DNA of 64,000 nt from Anthopleura xanthogrammica. Taxonomy: Eukaryota; Cnidaria; Anthozoa; Actiniaria; Actiniidae. This document shows positions 48,201 to 58,040 of this stretch, one piece after another; positions within the stretch are counted from its first letter, which is position 1, and each line of letters opens with the position of its first letter. A model generated the notes under the pieces. That model was not told where the DNA came from, made no database searches, and worked only from the letters and a program-made list of their open reading frames with translations. The stretch is from positions 64,501 through 128,500 of the forward strand of contig OZ025208.1 of assembly GCA_964019055.1 (NCBI GenBank). The letters are read 5' to 3'. The translations under genes and the position numbers were made by a program.

Positions 48201-51200
48201 AGAAGCCTTACCGACCCTAGTATATGTGAGAAGACTTGCCGACCCTAGTATATGTTAGAAGACTTGCACCCCTTGCTATGATGTGAGAAGACTTGCAGCC
48301 CTTGCTATGATGTGAGAAGCCTTACCGACCCTAGTATATGTGAGAAGACTTGCCGACCCTAGTATATGTGAGAAGACTTGCACCCCTTGCTATGATGTGA
48401 GAAGACTTGCAGCCCTTGCTATGATGTGAGAAGCCTTACCGACCCTAGTATATGTGAGAAGACTTGCCGACCCTAGTATATGTTAGAAGACTTGCACCCC
48501 TTGCTATGATGTGAGAAGACTTGCAGCCCTTGCTATGATGTGAGAAGCCTTGTCGACCCTAGTATATGTTAGAAGACTTGCAGCCCTTGCTATGATGTGA
48601 GAAGCCTTGTCGACCCTAGTATATGTTAGAAGACCTTACAGCCCTTGCTATGATGTGAGAAGCCTTGTTGACCCTAGTATATGTGAGAAGCCTTGCCGAC
48701 CCTAGTATATGTGAGAAGCCTTGTCGACCCTAGTATATGTGAGAAGCCTTGCCGACCCTAGTTTATGTGAGAAGCCTTGCAGCCCTTGCTATGATGTGAG
48801 AAGCCTTGTTGACCCTAGTATATGTGAGAAGCCTTGCCGACCCTAGTATATGTGAGAAGCCTTGTCGACCCTAGTATATGTGAGAAGCCTTGCCGACCCT
48901 AGTTTATGTGAGAAGCCTTGCAGCCCTTGCTATGATGTGAGAAGCCTTGTCGACCCTAGTATATGTGAGAAGCCTTGTCGACCCTAGTATATGTGAGAAG
49001 CCTTGTCGACCCTAGTATATGTGAGAAGCCTTGCCGACCCTAGTTTATGTGAGAAGCCTTGCAGCCCTTGCTATGATGTGAGAAGCCTTGTCGACCCTAG
49101 TATATGTGAGAAGCCTTGTCGACCCTAGTATATGTGAGAAGCCTTGCTGACCCTAGTATATGTGAGAAGCCTTGTCGACCCTAGTATATGTGAGAAGCCT
49201 TGTCGACCCTAGTATATGTGAGAAGACTTGCAGCCCTTGCTATGATGTGAGAAGCCTTGCCGACCCTAGTATATGTTAGAAGCCTTGTCGACCCTAGTAT
49301 ATGTGAGAAGACTTGCAGCCATTGCTATGATGTGAGAAGCTATGTATAGCCATGTAGTCATTAACCTATCAGTGCATGTGTTATATCTCAAGCATGTGAT
49401 ACATACCAGGGCTTCTCTTGGGAGAGGGAGAGTGCTTTGGTAGAGGTGACCTTGACCTCTCTGACGTCAATGAGCTGGAGCTTCCAGTTGAACCATTCTT
49501 TGTTGGTACTGACAAAGTTTTAGCTGTGAATGATAATGACAAACATGGAGTTAAATTTGGGTGGCATTGCTGCTACGGAGTTGTCACTCAATGCTGAGTG
49601 GTTCAAAAATTAGTAATTACAGCTGTAACACCTAATTGCAATTTCTATGTAATATATATACAATATGAGTGGCCGTGTTGTATCAAATATACAACCACAA
49701 GCCAAAGGCGAGTGATTGTATATCTGATACAACAAGGACACGAATATTGTATATTACTTATGAAACGTCTAGGTGTATACATTCATGTTCTACTAAAATT
49801 TTAAAGATAATTTTAAACCTCCTCCACGGACAATGATTTCTATTGTGTTTTTCTCATTAACTATTCATGAGTTTTATAAATTCATTTGTCATATAGAAAT
49901 ACCAAAATAACAAGTAGAAATTAATTAGAAATATTTTTACTTATTTTGATTCTAACGGCCTCTAGAATAATGCAAGAATAACTGTTTAGTAATTATATAC
50001 CAACAAAATTATCTCAAAAATGTCAGTCTATACCTTCAAACAGTGAAATAATTGCATCTGTTTTGCAAAAATAATGAATTCCCTTTTGTTATTTATTTTT
50101 ATATGACAACCTTCTTGTAATTAGGTGTATGCGTCAGGAAAAATATTCTAAATACAGAATATATTTCCTGGTGCTTCAGTCTGGTATCATTATATCAATA
50201 TTATAATTGAAGCATGGGAAGCCATTTTAATGCTATGGCATTCCATCATCTATAATACACCGTAACCTTACTTGTCATCAACAAAGCATAATCATTGACA
50301 ATATTTTCTAAATAATGGTTAGAATGCATTAAATTTTATTATGATATTTCATGTGGAAATCGAAATGTGAAGCAAACATATTTTGAGCTCATATATGTTC
50401 CATAAAATAACCTTGTTTGATTCCTAGTATACCGGTATTATTAATATATACATTTAATGCACATGGAATTATGCCCTCACTTAATTGATTTATACAGTAC
50501 TATAGGTATGATAAATGCAATTAAATCTTGTACTATGAGCTCATGTATGTTCCATAAAATAACCTTGTCTGATTCCTAGTATACCAGTATTATTAATATA
50601 TACATTTAATGCACATGGAATTATGCCCTCACTTAATTGATTTATACAGTACTATAGGTATGATAAATGCAATTAAATCTTGTACTATGAGCTCATGTAT
50701 GTTCCATAAAATAACCTTGTCAGATTCCTAGTATAGCATTAGTGTATACAAACATTATGCACATCCATTTATGCCCTCACTTAAGTTACAGGTACAATAA
50801 ATGCGATATCAAATCTCATAATTTGAGCTTGTATTTACATGTCTTAATATTGCATAACCTTGTGTTATCATTAGTATATTATTATATAAATACAATGCAC
50901 ATAAATATCTTAATTCCCTCACTTAAGTTACGCAGTACATACAGTGTATAATGAATGTGATATCAATTATTATTATATGAAATAGAGTATGATATTGAGT
51001 GACATCAAAATGATAAAATTGATATCCCCACTCCCACCAGTAGCCAGTGGGGATACGATTTATATCAACACTGGTGGTGTCAAATTTCGAATTTTTGCTC
51101 AGCAAGCCTCAAATTCTCCATTATTTTTCATTGAAGATTTCATATAATAAACAGAACATTACATGGCCGCTTGGAGAATTTTATCTTCTCGTGCTGATAT

Positions 51201-52841
51201 TATCTCTCACTCGTTCGCTGCGCTCACTCGTGAGAGATAATATCAACCCTCGAAGATAAAATTCGTATCTCCACGCGCCCATGTAATATCCTCTATTTAT
51301 TACACATTTATGGTTGATATCCGTGAAATAAAGCCGTGAATAAAAACCATATCAGTGAAGTGATACGATATCACTTCACGTCAAACTGTTCAATAAAATC
51401 TCGCGATATATAATAATATATAATCGACCTTAAATGTGTAATAATCGCTCGCGCACTCGCTTGTTCACAACACGATACAGGAAACTTGTGAATAAAAACA
51501 ATATCAGGCTCTTAACATGTGATAATCTCTCTTTTTTTGCTCAATTTTCTCTCTTACGATGACAGCCAGCCATGTTTGAAGCCCTTGTAGATGTAAAAAC
51601 ATTAAAAAATGTAATAAATAGTTATTATAATTTTATGAGTTAGACACTAACATATCTAATATAATGTATTGCATGCTCAGAAACATTATATTTTGAACTT
51701 TTTTCACAATAATATTAGAACAGCCATGCATGAAGCTGTTGTAGATGATTGTATAAATCATTAAATATACATACGTATTGTATTTCTCTCATTTCATACA
51801 TGTAGTTAGACTGTATCTAATACACATTAAAATGTGCTTATATATATATATACATTTTGAGCTCATTTCTGGATGACTGAATATCCATTACCAATAGTAC
51901 ATAGCATTTTTATAGTTTTATATTTAAAGAGATTTATATTTAATGCTAAGTTGATGAGTCTCCGTGATTTCAAATATCTGTAAATTATCTTATATATATC
52001 AGATCTCAAGTGCGACAGCTGTAAATGTTTGTATTCCCAGTCATTCTACAGCGCAAATCAGCAGCAACCGGGTCTAGATAATTTAGCAAACGAACTTATA
52101 GTATACTAAATACAGATTGAATAATTGTTTTGTAGCACGAAAGCGAATTGGAAGATACATGTATATATGAAATGACTGCAAAATAACAAAAATATACAAC
52201 AAACCTACAAAAAAGGAATCTTGTCTTGAGAATTATATAAAATCGAGTATTATTCCTTGCTTAGGAGAGTTGATCATCAATAAATTATAAGTTTGAAGAC
52301 AATTCTGGACGCCATTGACGAGCCAAGTCTTGCAAGAAGGTCGTAAATCATGCATTAAACATGACTAAACTGTCATTCCGCCAAGAAAAATAAAATATTC
52401 TCAAAAAACAATAAGATTAAGAAGATTCAAGACAATTAAGATTAACTTAACAAGAGATCGAAGGATTATATAACACGTTGAGTTTTGATGCAGAAAAAAA
52501 TTAAATAACAGCTGATGTTATAATTCTAGATCATCAATCACGAATATTCTGGTATAAAATCATAAATAATATTTAAAAGTGTATATAAATTGTTGTCTTT
52601 AAAGGTTTTAATCTCTGATTTTTCATTGAAATAAAAATTTTGTTTCGAAAAATCTAGTTGATATTATGATAGCTTAAGCTTATTCGTGTACAGCCTTTAA
52701 AATTCCCCTAGGAAGCACTTGATCTGTGCAGTGAAGCTAATCAAATGGGAAGAAATAAACTGAACCGGCTTCAACAGTTAAAATTAGAAAATAAGAGCAA
52801 ATATTTCACTTACATTTTGTTTTTTTTGGAGAAGAAGCCAT
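33110..52841 (-). CDS. TMCC: TMCC-family transmembrane and coiled-coil protein, 21 coding exons
   Basis: Exons (minus strand): 52841-52814, 49523-49407, 46941-46898, 45706-45603, 45043-44866, 43902-43837, 43352-43268, 42738-42687, 41965-41872, 41614-41559, 40827-40795, 38181-38158, 37860-37766, 37452-37344, 37196-37140, 36571-36445, 34902-34849, 34547-34479, 34179-34063, 33688-33498, 33293-33110. All junctions are GT-AG with compatible phases; the sum is 1,884 nt, 627 residues. Residues 1-180 are Ser/Pro-rich. About 180-275 is a first coiled coil ([35 protein letters not shown]). About 296-312 carries [20 protein letters not shown]. Next come an acidic-Ser stretch ([13 protein letters not shown]) and a second coiled coil at about 405-530 ([15 protein letters not shown]). 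Two membrane segments follow at about 538-557 and 568-586 ([20 protein letters not shown]). Order and motifs match animal TMCC1/2/3 proteins of the rough ER membrane. Confidence 0.92.
33380..33569 (-). repeat. Tandem duplication (99-bp offset) of the 3' half of TMCC exon 20 with its donor
   Basis: 33,479-33,569 includes the last part of exon 20 and the start of intron 20. 33,380-33,470 is a second copy placed downstream in the intron, complete with the GTAAT donor. The copy keeps the reading frame of the first membrane helix with only Ser-to-Pro and Arg-to-Lys changes. In the copy, the Lys gives the FTKTR form that resembles vertebrate family members. It has no full acceptor, though ttggcag precedes it. 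Confidence 0.85.
33733..34040. repeat. (TTCG)77 microsatellite in TMCC intron 19
   Basis: Uninterrupted tetranucleotide over 308 bases, ending 22 bases from the donor of exon 19. CpG in every unit makes it a dense methylation target. Confidence 0.97.
34227..34458. repeat. Purine-only pentamer array (GAGAA then GAGGA) in TMCC intron 18
   Basis: gagaagagaag-type units grade into a pure gaggagagga run. The strand is entirely purine over about 230 bases, which favours triplex (H-DNA) formation. It ends about 20 bases from the donor of exon 18. Confidence 0.95.
34620..34830. mobile_element. SINE-like dispersed repeat fragment
   Basis: The ttctccgggttcaccggttt phrase with flanking ctacgggtcaggttg is of a kind I recall from repeated sequences in marine invertebrates. 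A related inverted phrase, ccagggaggaaaaccagaga, lies at 42,402. Boundaries are uncertain. Confidence 0.35.
34969..36373. repeat. 92-bp minisatellite, about 14 copies, in TMCC intron 16, interrupted once
   Basis: gtcgtaccgtgtacgtgctg recurs every 92-93 bases, followed by cagtaccgtacgtttcccac and ataaccattcttatg. Copies fall into classes by cccac/ccccac and by the gaaaag/gagaag/gggaag phrase. Homogenised neighbours at 35,690-36,000 indicate recent local expansion. At 36,078-36,150 about 70 bp interrupts it, including gcgctatacaagtaataaag and (TTA)n, the form of an RTE/SINE 3' tail. A smaller array of the same family is at 43,421-43,731. Confidence 0.95.
36795..37105. repeat. Interspersed motif ctacacgagcaattttt in TMCC intron 15
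   Basis: atctacacgagcaatttttc, ccttgctcgtgtagatg, gtctacacgagcaaattt and atctacacgagcaatttttc occur in both orientations together with ttccttgacaa words. This is the pattern of nested or tandem foldback element ends. Confidence 0.6.
38182..39450. other. Part of TMCC intron 11, nothing further recognised
   Basis: AT-rich, with no exon candidate of compatible phase and no array. Confidence 0.4.
39458..39690. repeat. Two copies of a 139-bp-offset repeat related to 26,859-27,240
   Basis: agaatacttttctttacttt through gagagtcttttagaag occurs at 39,460 and again at 39,602. Both are free of the foldback element that interrupts the copy at 26,960. Confidence 0.75.
39969..40783. repeat. 86-bp minisatellite, about 9.5 copies, abutting TMCC exon 11
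   Basis: Unit: tcatggtatattccatggta taccactctaaaccattg, then an indel-variable tail (gtgtgtcat / gtgtcat). It contains internal palindromes such as ggtatattccatggtatacc. The array stops only about 10 bases from the splice donor of the 33-nt exon 11. Confidence 0.95.
40858..41322. repeat. 93-bp minisatellite, 5 copies, in TMCC intron 10
   Basis: tacaagatacgacaagtcaa recurs at 40,858, 40,951, 41,044 and onward at 93-base spacing. The copies are almost identical. The array starts about 30 bases from the acceptor of exon 11, so exon 11 lies between two arrays. Confidence 0.95.
42390..43215 (-). mobile_element. tRNA-derived SINE with three tandem tRNA-like heads, TMCC intron 7
   Basis: On the minus strand, tggtgtagtggtagt (A-box-like) and ggttcaattgcc (B-box-like) with a tRNA-type spacing occur three times, at about 43,191-43,153, 43,096-43,056 and 43,005-42,967. 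The spacing is about 90 bp and ggtgg starts each head. The body continues toward 42,890 (ggtttttctccaag). The copies differ, so this is not a sequencing artefact. Confidence 0.7.
43421..43731. repeat. Second array of the 92-bp family, about 3.5 copies, TMCC intron 6
   Basis: Same words as at 34,969 (gtaccatgtacgtgctgtaa, tttcccactcatacgataac) with more divergence. Lies 70-100 bases from exon 7 and exon 6. Confidence 0.9.
44029..44520. repeat. (ATGG)123 microsatellite in TMCC intron 5
   Basis: 492 uninterrupted bases. All frames on both strands stay open, giving spurious Met-Asp-Gly-Trp and Ser-Ile-His-Pro polypeptides. It lies 127 bases from exon 6. Confidence 0.98.
44521..44640 (+). mobile_element. 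tRNA-like SINE fragment next to (ATGG)n
   Basis: gattagtgcacagcctttgc followed by ggtccaggttcaattccca has the B-box form (ggttcaattcc) of a tRNA-derived SINE. The microsatellite directly abuts it and may have grown from its edge. Confidence 0.45.
45266..45474. repeat. 50-bp minisatellite, 4 copies, TMCC intron 4
   Basis: gacttactataggtggctgt recurs at 45,267, 45,317, 45,367 and 45,417. Confidence 0.95.
46098..46385. mobile_element. MITE with poly-G/C ends, TMCC intron 3; truncated copy at 54,628
   Basis: ggggggtactttgggtcgtt … cggggatgctccg faces its inverted equivalent cggagcatccccatat … ggagtacccccc. The interior has regularly spaced tacccctttt words. 54,628-54,843 carries the same sequence without the right end. 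Confidence 0.8.
47090..49341. repeat. 2.25-kb higher-order satellite in TMCC intron 2
   Basis: Two related monomers of 28 and 29 bp (gaccctagtatatgtgagaa… and cccttgctatgatgtgagaa…) are arranged in a 114-bp four-monomer unit. For example, agcccttgct is at 47,471, 47,585 and 47,699. Successive 114-bp units alternate tatatgtgag and tatatgttag, so the true period over 47,500-48,520 is about 228 bp. From about 48,540 the order breaks down into less regular gaagccttgtcgaccc monomers. Confidence 0.95.
49665..49745. mobile_element. Short foldback in TMCC intron 1
   Basis: ggccgtgttgtatcaaatat … atatctgatacaacaaggac pairs over about 28 bases around a centre containing gccaaaggcgag. Confidence 0.7.
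50385..50960. repeat. 152-bp repeat, about 3.5 copies, TMCC intron 1
   Basis: gagctcatgtatgttccataaaataac recurs from 50,385, 50,537 and 50,689, with a diverged fourth copy near 50,824. Each has cacttaattgatttatacag and a tcctagtata word. Confidence 0.85.
51000..51480. mobile_element. Nested foldback elements in TMCC intron 1
   Basis: Inverted pair catggccgcttggagaattt … and … cacgcgcccatg encloses a strong inner hairpin (gatattatctctcactcgtt / acgtgagagataatatc). Further short hairpins lie at 51,026-51,060 (gatatccccac/gtggggatac) and 51,352-51,380 (gtgaagtgata/tatcacttcac). Confidence 0.7.
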
Positions 52842-53080
52842 TTTTTCTTCACGTTCAACCAAACCCACAAGAAATAAAAAATCATTTCACCTTGAATTAA
52901 CCATTTTTCTTGACAAATTTTAGTTCCAAGAGACGTGATAAGGTTTGAAGAGGTTATCTGAGGTTGTTTTTTATCATGTTTCTGGTTTTTAAGCGTGGAA
53001 AAATAATATTTTTTCATTCACTTTTAGTATCTGAGGTCGATGTTCGGTGATCTGTATGTTGACTGACCCAGAATGCACTG
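52842..53080 (-). promoter_or_regulatory. Putative promoter / 5' UTR of the TMCC-like gene with a ZNF143-like core
   Basis: The start codon context is AAAAAATGGC. About 226-236 bases upstream, + strand cccagaatgca (53,067-53,077) equals the core of the ZNF143/Staf motif used in metazoan TATA-less promoters. No TATA box is evident. Regulatory role is inferred. Confidence 0.4.
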
Positions 53081-53109
53081 CGGTACATAAGAACGAGGCT
53101 CCTAAACTG

Positions 53110-53220
53110 AATAGAAAGAAAGAAAGAGAGGAAGGAAGGACGAAAGAAAGAAAGAAAAAAAGAAAAAAAAAGAAAAGATGAAAGCAGTATGAAAGAAAGA
53201 AGGAAGGAAGAAAGGAAAAT
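53110..53220. repeat. GAAA/GGAA purine tract
   Basis: About 110 bases almost wholly purine on the + strand, directly upstream of the TMCC promoter region. Confidence 0.9.
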
Positions 53221-53282
53221 GAGTAAATGAATGAATAAAAAGGCGACTTATGACCTTTAAATTCCATTATAACAAGAGAGCA

Positions 53283-53437
53283 TAGAGTAGTTTTCGTATG
53301 AGTATATTGTCTTCCAGTAATTCAACCAATCACAACGCGTTGTTACGGCTATGGTAAGATACGGTACGGCTAAAGTACGGCTACAGTACGGCTATGAATT
53401 TGCCGTATTGTTTCCCACTCATACGAAAACCGCTCTA
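53283..53437. mobile_element. MITE, about 155 bp, TIR tagagyggttttcgtatgagt
   Basis: tagagtagttttcgtatgag at 53,285 is inverted at 53,417-53,436 (ctcatacgaaaaccgctcta). Inside are several tacggcta words. The right half (tttcccactcatac) is the same sequence that makes up the 92-bp minisatellite units. Confidence 0.75.
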
Positions 53438-54364
53438 AATAAAAGAGGGAAACTTCTTAATACCACCACAGGTAGCCCAAGATACCACGCGCGCCACCAT
53501 GTGAATTCCAGGTTGGGCTATTTTTAGCATCCAAAGTCTTTTGGTTTTTAATTTTTTGATGGCGTGGACGGCAAAACGTGAATGACATGCGTCGAGTTGC
53601 ACATTCGGGACGGATAGAATGAAACGAAGCCCATTTTATAGCTACGGCTCTTCTACAAAAGCGTCTGTCATTTTGAATTTGGAAGAGCTGACAAGAGTAG
53701 CCTGGGAACTAGGCTATGTAAAGGTAAACCTCATTCTCGTACCCAGAGCCTTCTCAGCTTTCTAACGAAAAATCGTAGGCTCTGGGCAACTCTAAAAAAC
53801 ATACCAAATTTCATTGGCTGTTGATAATAACATACAACGAACTCTGATTGGTTAATAGGATAAGCAAAAAATACCAACGAGAACCAAGCAAGCCAAATCA
53901 AACAGAACGGTTATATATCTTCGAATCTTGAATCAAATCCTAGTTCCATTTGTCGAACATATAAACTTTTGCAAATAGAAGTCATAAACAAGCCGTTAGA
54001 AAGGAATGCGCTGGAGGATTCTGGGTACGAGATTGACGATTTGGCTAATGAATAGGGTCTGGGAACGAGAATGAGGTGAACCTTTGATTTTAGATCAAAT
54101 AATACGAAAAATGGAATAAGTAAGACAAACAAACAAACAAACAAACAAACAAAAAAGCTAAAAAACCAAACCAAAACAAAATGCAGATTTTATTTGTCAG
54201 TTAACTACTAAATTTTAGGCTAATTTTCAGTTAACTTTAAACTGCATTGACACCCTCTATCTTGTATTGCACGAGAACTTCTGATCTCGAAAAACAATTG
54301 AAGGCATTTGGAAACGAGATCTTCAATCTAGTAATTTTATAGCTGCAGATTTTTAAAAACTGTT
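53438..54364. other. Intergenic, no gene recognised
   Basis: Contains an inverted pair around ctcgtacccagagcc (53,738) and ggtctgggaacgaga (54,055), suggestive of an old foldback or TIR element of about 350 bp, plus (ACAA)n at 54,125-54,152. Confidence 0.35.
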
Positions 54365-54600
54365 CGTTTGCCAAAAGGTTAGAAGGTCGGGCAGAATCAG
54401 AAAACTGATCTTATTCCTATAGAATATCGAGTTTCATTATTGGTAAATTATGCTCTCGTATCATCGATGATTGCGGTCACACTAGGCCCCTTAGATCGTC
54501 TTATATCTGGGTTAAGTATATAAGGTAAGGTATAAATGGAATAAGATTAATTGAGCTTGGCAGTCGAGGTGGTAGTCTTGGACTAGTGTGCAAAGGTAAG
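54365..54600 (+). promoter_or_regulatory. Upstream region of gene D, duplicated before gene E
   Basis: ccaaaaggttagaaggtcgg, gatcttattcctatag and gatcgtcttatatc recur in order at 57,730-57,840 upstream of the second gene, marking the left edge of the tandem duplication. Confidence 0.6.
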
Positions 54601-54627
54601 CGGGTATCAGTATTTTATCTTACTTAA

Positions 54628-54843
54628 GGGTACTTCGGGTCGTTTCATACGGGGATGCTCCGCCCGGACTCTCGACCCCTTACCCTTTGATATACCAAAT
54701 TTCAGCAAAAAAGTACCCCTTTTATACACTTTTTTGCCTGAAAAGGTACCCCTTTCATATACTTTTGAAGAAAAGCTACCCCTTTTTATACCAAAATTCA
54801 CAAATTCCCACCCCTTTTCTATACCTGCAGCCTGAAAAACGTA
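54628..54843. mobile_element. Truncated copy of the 46,098 MITE in the gene D upstream region
   Basis: Starts gggtacttcgggtcgtttca and ends after cagcctgaaaaacgtac, where the right TIR is missing. The E upstream region lacks it, so insertion followed the D/E duplication or was lost in E. Confidence 0.7.
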
Positions 54844-55005
54844 CGTCTTAGAGAGTAAAAGAGTTAAGTACCGAATACAGAACAGTAAAAAAACAGAAAG
54901 CACTGATCTTATGTGTCGCTGAAGGACGAGCCAGTCCCTCTGGAAAAAACCTTCGTGACATTTGTATATTTCTTATTGTTGTTTTAGACTCTGTAATTGT
55001 CTGTG

Positions 55006-56357
55006 ATGAATCAAATGAAAGAAGCTGTGCTCTTTTTATTACTTGTTGTGTTTATCGACGATCTACTCGCCAGGAGGTCATTAGGTGACAAAGGACATAT
55101 AATATCCGATGATGATTGGGGTGAACCATCGGCTTGGTGTAAGTATTCACACTATTTAATAGATTACTAAACTCGACCATCTCGAATACTTAACACTCTT
55201 ATCTTTATTAATTTGCAATAGTAGAACAAAGTAGGATACGTTCACGAATATCATCATCATTTAAAAAATACTTAAGATAGTACGCGCGCTCTCATTGGTC
55301 GAGAGCTGTGTTTTCATCACGCTATGAAGGCACGGAAATAACAAGCATTTTTTAAGTATTTTTTAAAAGAAATAAAACATTTTCTCCGTGCCTTCATAGC
55401 CTGGTGAAAACCGAGGCTACGCGTGAGGGAGAATTCGAGAGCAGATCAGTGAAAACCCGAGACGAAGTAGACGGAGAAAATGTTTTATTTCTTAAATCAT
55501 CATCATCATATCATCATCTTATCTCATCATCATCATCATCAACATCATCATCACCATCATATCATCATATCATCTTCATTATCATCATCATCATCATCGT
55601 CGTCGTCGTCGTCGTCATCATCATCATCGTCGTCGTCGTCATCATCATCATCATCATCATCACCATCATCATCACCATCATCATTATTATCATCATCATC
55701 ATCATCATCAGTATTACTTTTTTCATCATTAAACTAATTTAAACATTGACAAATATTATTGCAAATAAAATCATGTCGTGCAGTACTAATCATGGTCATG
55801 ATTCTTGATTCCAATCAGGTTATAACGGAGAGACTGTTAAAGGATTGACTAGTAGAGGTGACTTTTACTGTTTGGACAACCCAAGCTATCTACTTGCACC
55901 AGATGGTACTACTGGCAGAATATATATTTCCACCACCGGCTATTCCAAAATCAGCTACGTCTGTGCACGAGGAGGACACATAACAGCAATATATAAGAGA
56001 CGCGATCAGGGTCCTGGGAAATATGAGATCATGTGTTCCCATGCCTACCCTAGGGAAATCTATAAAGCGGACTGCTACTGGTCTGGGTGGCAAAACTGCT
56101 TTGGAAGTCCATTCAAGTTCTGGGTACCGGATGGATACTACATGGCTGGTATAAGAATGGAGTACAACAGCACCGCAGATTACTTGTAAGAACAAATTAA
56201 ACTCGTTTAATTAATATTTTTATTAAATAGGTGTGTCCCCAATTAGTTATATAAACTAAATACCTAGACACGTTAATAAAGTTATTATATCATTAAATGA
56301 AATTTCTATTTTTCTAGGCTCTTCGCAGGAATTTGGGACTTCTACGTGTGTAAATGA
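55006..56357 (+). CDS. Dermatopontin-like secreted protein D, 179 residues
   Basis: Exons 55,006-55,138, 55,819-56,185 and 56,318-56,357 (540 nt including stop), donors GTAAGT and GTAAGA, phases 1 and 2. Residues 1-22 are a signal peptide (VLFLLLVVFIDDLLA). The mature chain has paired-Cys blocks, YVCARGGHI, then CYWSGWQNCFGSPFKF followed by VPDGYYMAGIRMEYNS, ending WDFYVCK. This pattern (Trp-Gly-x-Asn, a CP/VPDG strand, AGxxSxY, then W-x-F-x-C at the end) is that of dermatopontin, an extracellular-matrix protein whose invertebrate relatives include biomineral-matrix proteins. Family call is from motif memory; exon structure is seen directly and shared with gene E. Confidence 0.8.
55312..55412. 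mobile_element. Foldback in intron 1 of gene D
   Basis: ttttcatcacgctatgaagg cacgg is inverted as ccgtgccttcatagcctggtgaaaa around an AT-rich centre of about 50 bases. Confidence 0.75.
55495..55732. repeat. (ATC)n / (GTC)n tract in intron 1 of gene D
   Basis: About 238 bases of imperfect trinucleotide repeat, with CGTCGT blocks inside atc runs. It occupies the place of the (TTGTCA)n tract in gene E. Confidence 0.95.
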
Positions 56358-57729
56358 TAAGCAAAATGTTAGTTCCTCCAATGAACCACTGTTAATGGAT
56401 ACGTTTTTCTTTCATGATTACATTCTAAATCTACTATTAATAGTTTCCAGAGGCTCTTTTTGCTCTAGTATGTTTCAGTCATAGTTCTTATACGCACTCT
56501 ACCGACAGCCGAGAAAGCCAAGAGAGAGAGAGACACTCGCACCTACATTACATCTTAAATAATGCAAGTAATTAAACAGCTATTCTATATCACATATCTC
56601 GTAAAAAGTTTTCTTAACTGTAAACCGTATAATAAAAAGGATATTTAACGAGCTGGGATAAATTATTATTATTATTATAAAAAGGGAGTGAACATTTTTT
56701 ACGGATAGATATAAATATATCCCAAAATCCGAAATGCTTGGCGTATGGCCTATTGTACCTCAGCCAATACGGGACGAGATGTCCTGGTAAGTAGCTCTTT
56801 TTATAATGGTTTTCTAGACACAAGAACAATTTGACAAAGATCCTTGAACTACAGGATATTGCTAACGGTGTAGTGTATCTCCGTACTGCACTGGCTGCTA
56901 ACAAGAGTATAATGAATTGAAAAGACTAGAATTTGCTTAGCATCATGACAGCATTTGACCATCCAATATGGCGGAAATGGCCGATCACGTGACCAAATAG
57001 TCATTACTGAACGAGGTGCATCCTGTTCTAGTTTCAAGTCTTAATCAAATTTCAAGTTCACAAATTCCATTTCTAATGAGTCTTTCTGTGACAATGATAT
57101 AAAAAAATTTAACACAATTTGCCTTTATTTAAAAAAAATTGTATGTCAAAATTATATAATGAACATTCCAATTATTATTAAAGATTCATATATATTAAAG
57201 ATGCAATTAAAACCGTTCATTTTGATTCCAATTGTATTAAATACTTCCAGAAGTATTTTTCTTGCTCCTCTACAAGAATATGTCAAATTTAACCAACGTT
57301 TTTCTATTCCGATTCAGTCTCCCCCTAGCTTGCAATTCACGAGATCTTTTGTCCATAGAATATTTCCTTGTATGATATTCTGCTCTGACATCGAATCCTC
57401 GATAGTAGAATATTATCTTAATGGTTGGCTATCAAATTTTCAATATACCTTGGCCAAAAATGTGAATTATTTTTGGAATAAAAACTTCATTCTTAAGTCA
57501 TCAAAGCATAATTTCTACATGATGGAATTCGAAATTTTCCAAAATTATGAATTAGGATTTCTCGTTGTCAGGAGAAAGAAATTGGGACTGCCTCAATATT
57601 AATATTCTTGCAGAAGACGCGCGGCTGAAAATCTGGTATTTTTGTAGATAAATGTACTGCAAGAAAAGGAAAGATAATACTGTTGACATTTACGTCCAAA
57701 TCTGCTCTTTTTTTCTACTGCTGTTGCCA
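56358..57729. other. Spacer between genes D and E; unassigned 147-codon frame
   Basis: A + strand frame at 57,159-57,602 is open for 147 codons in very AT-rich DNA. It starts with ATG, has no recognised domain and no splice context, and its composition makes chance openness plausible. I list it only as a hypothetical. The rest shows a (GA)n at 56,519-56,534 and nothing else. Confidence 0.15.
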
Positions 57730-58040
57730 AAAGGTTTCAAGGTCAGGCAGAATCGGCAACCTGATCTTATTCCTATAGATCATCGAGTTTTATTATGATT
57801 GCGATCACACTATAGGACCCTAAGATCGTCTTATATCATTGAGTTCCTTCATCTTGAATCAGATTGAGCTTGGCTGTCGAGGTGTTCATCTTGTGCTAGT
57901 GTTCTAAGGTAAGCAGGCAACAGTATTTTATCTAAAGATAATAATAGTAGAAACTAAACAAAACAGATCACCAGTTGGTGGGGATTGGAAAGGGAAACCG
58001 AAGTGTGCACGGGCAAGAAAAATAGGCACTGACAGCACAG

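Noticed and set aside
53989..54174. 87-residue minus-strand ORF with hydrophobic start
   Set aside because: The apparent membrane segment is translation of an (ACAA)n/(AAAC) tract and no neighbouring exons were found.
55404..55742. Ser- and Ile-rich ORFs
   Set aside because: Translation of the (ATC)n tract inside intron 1 of gene D.
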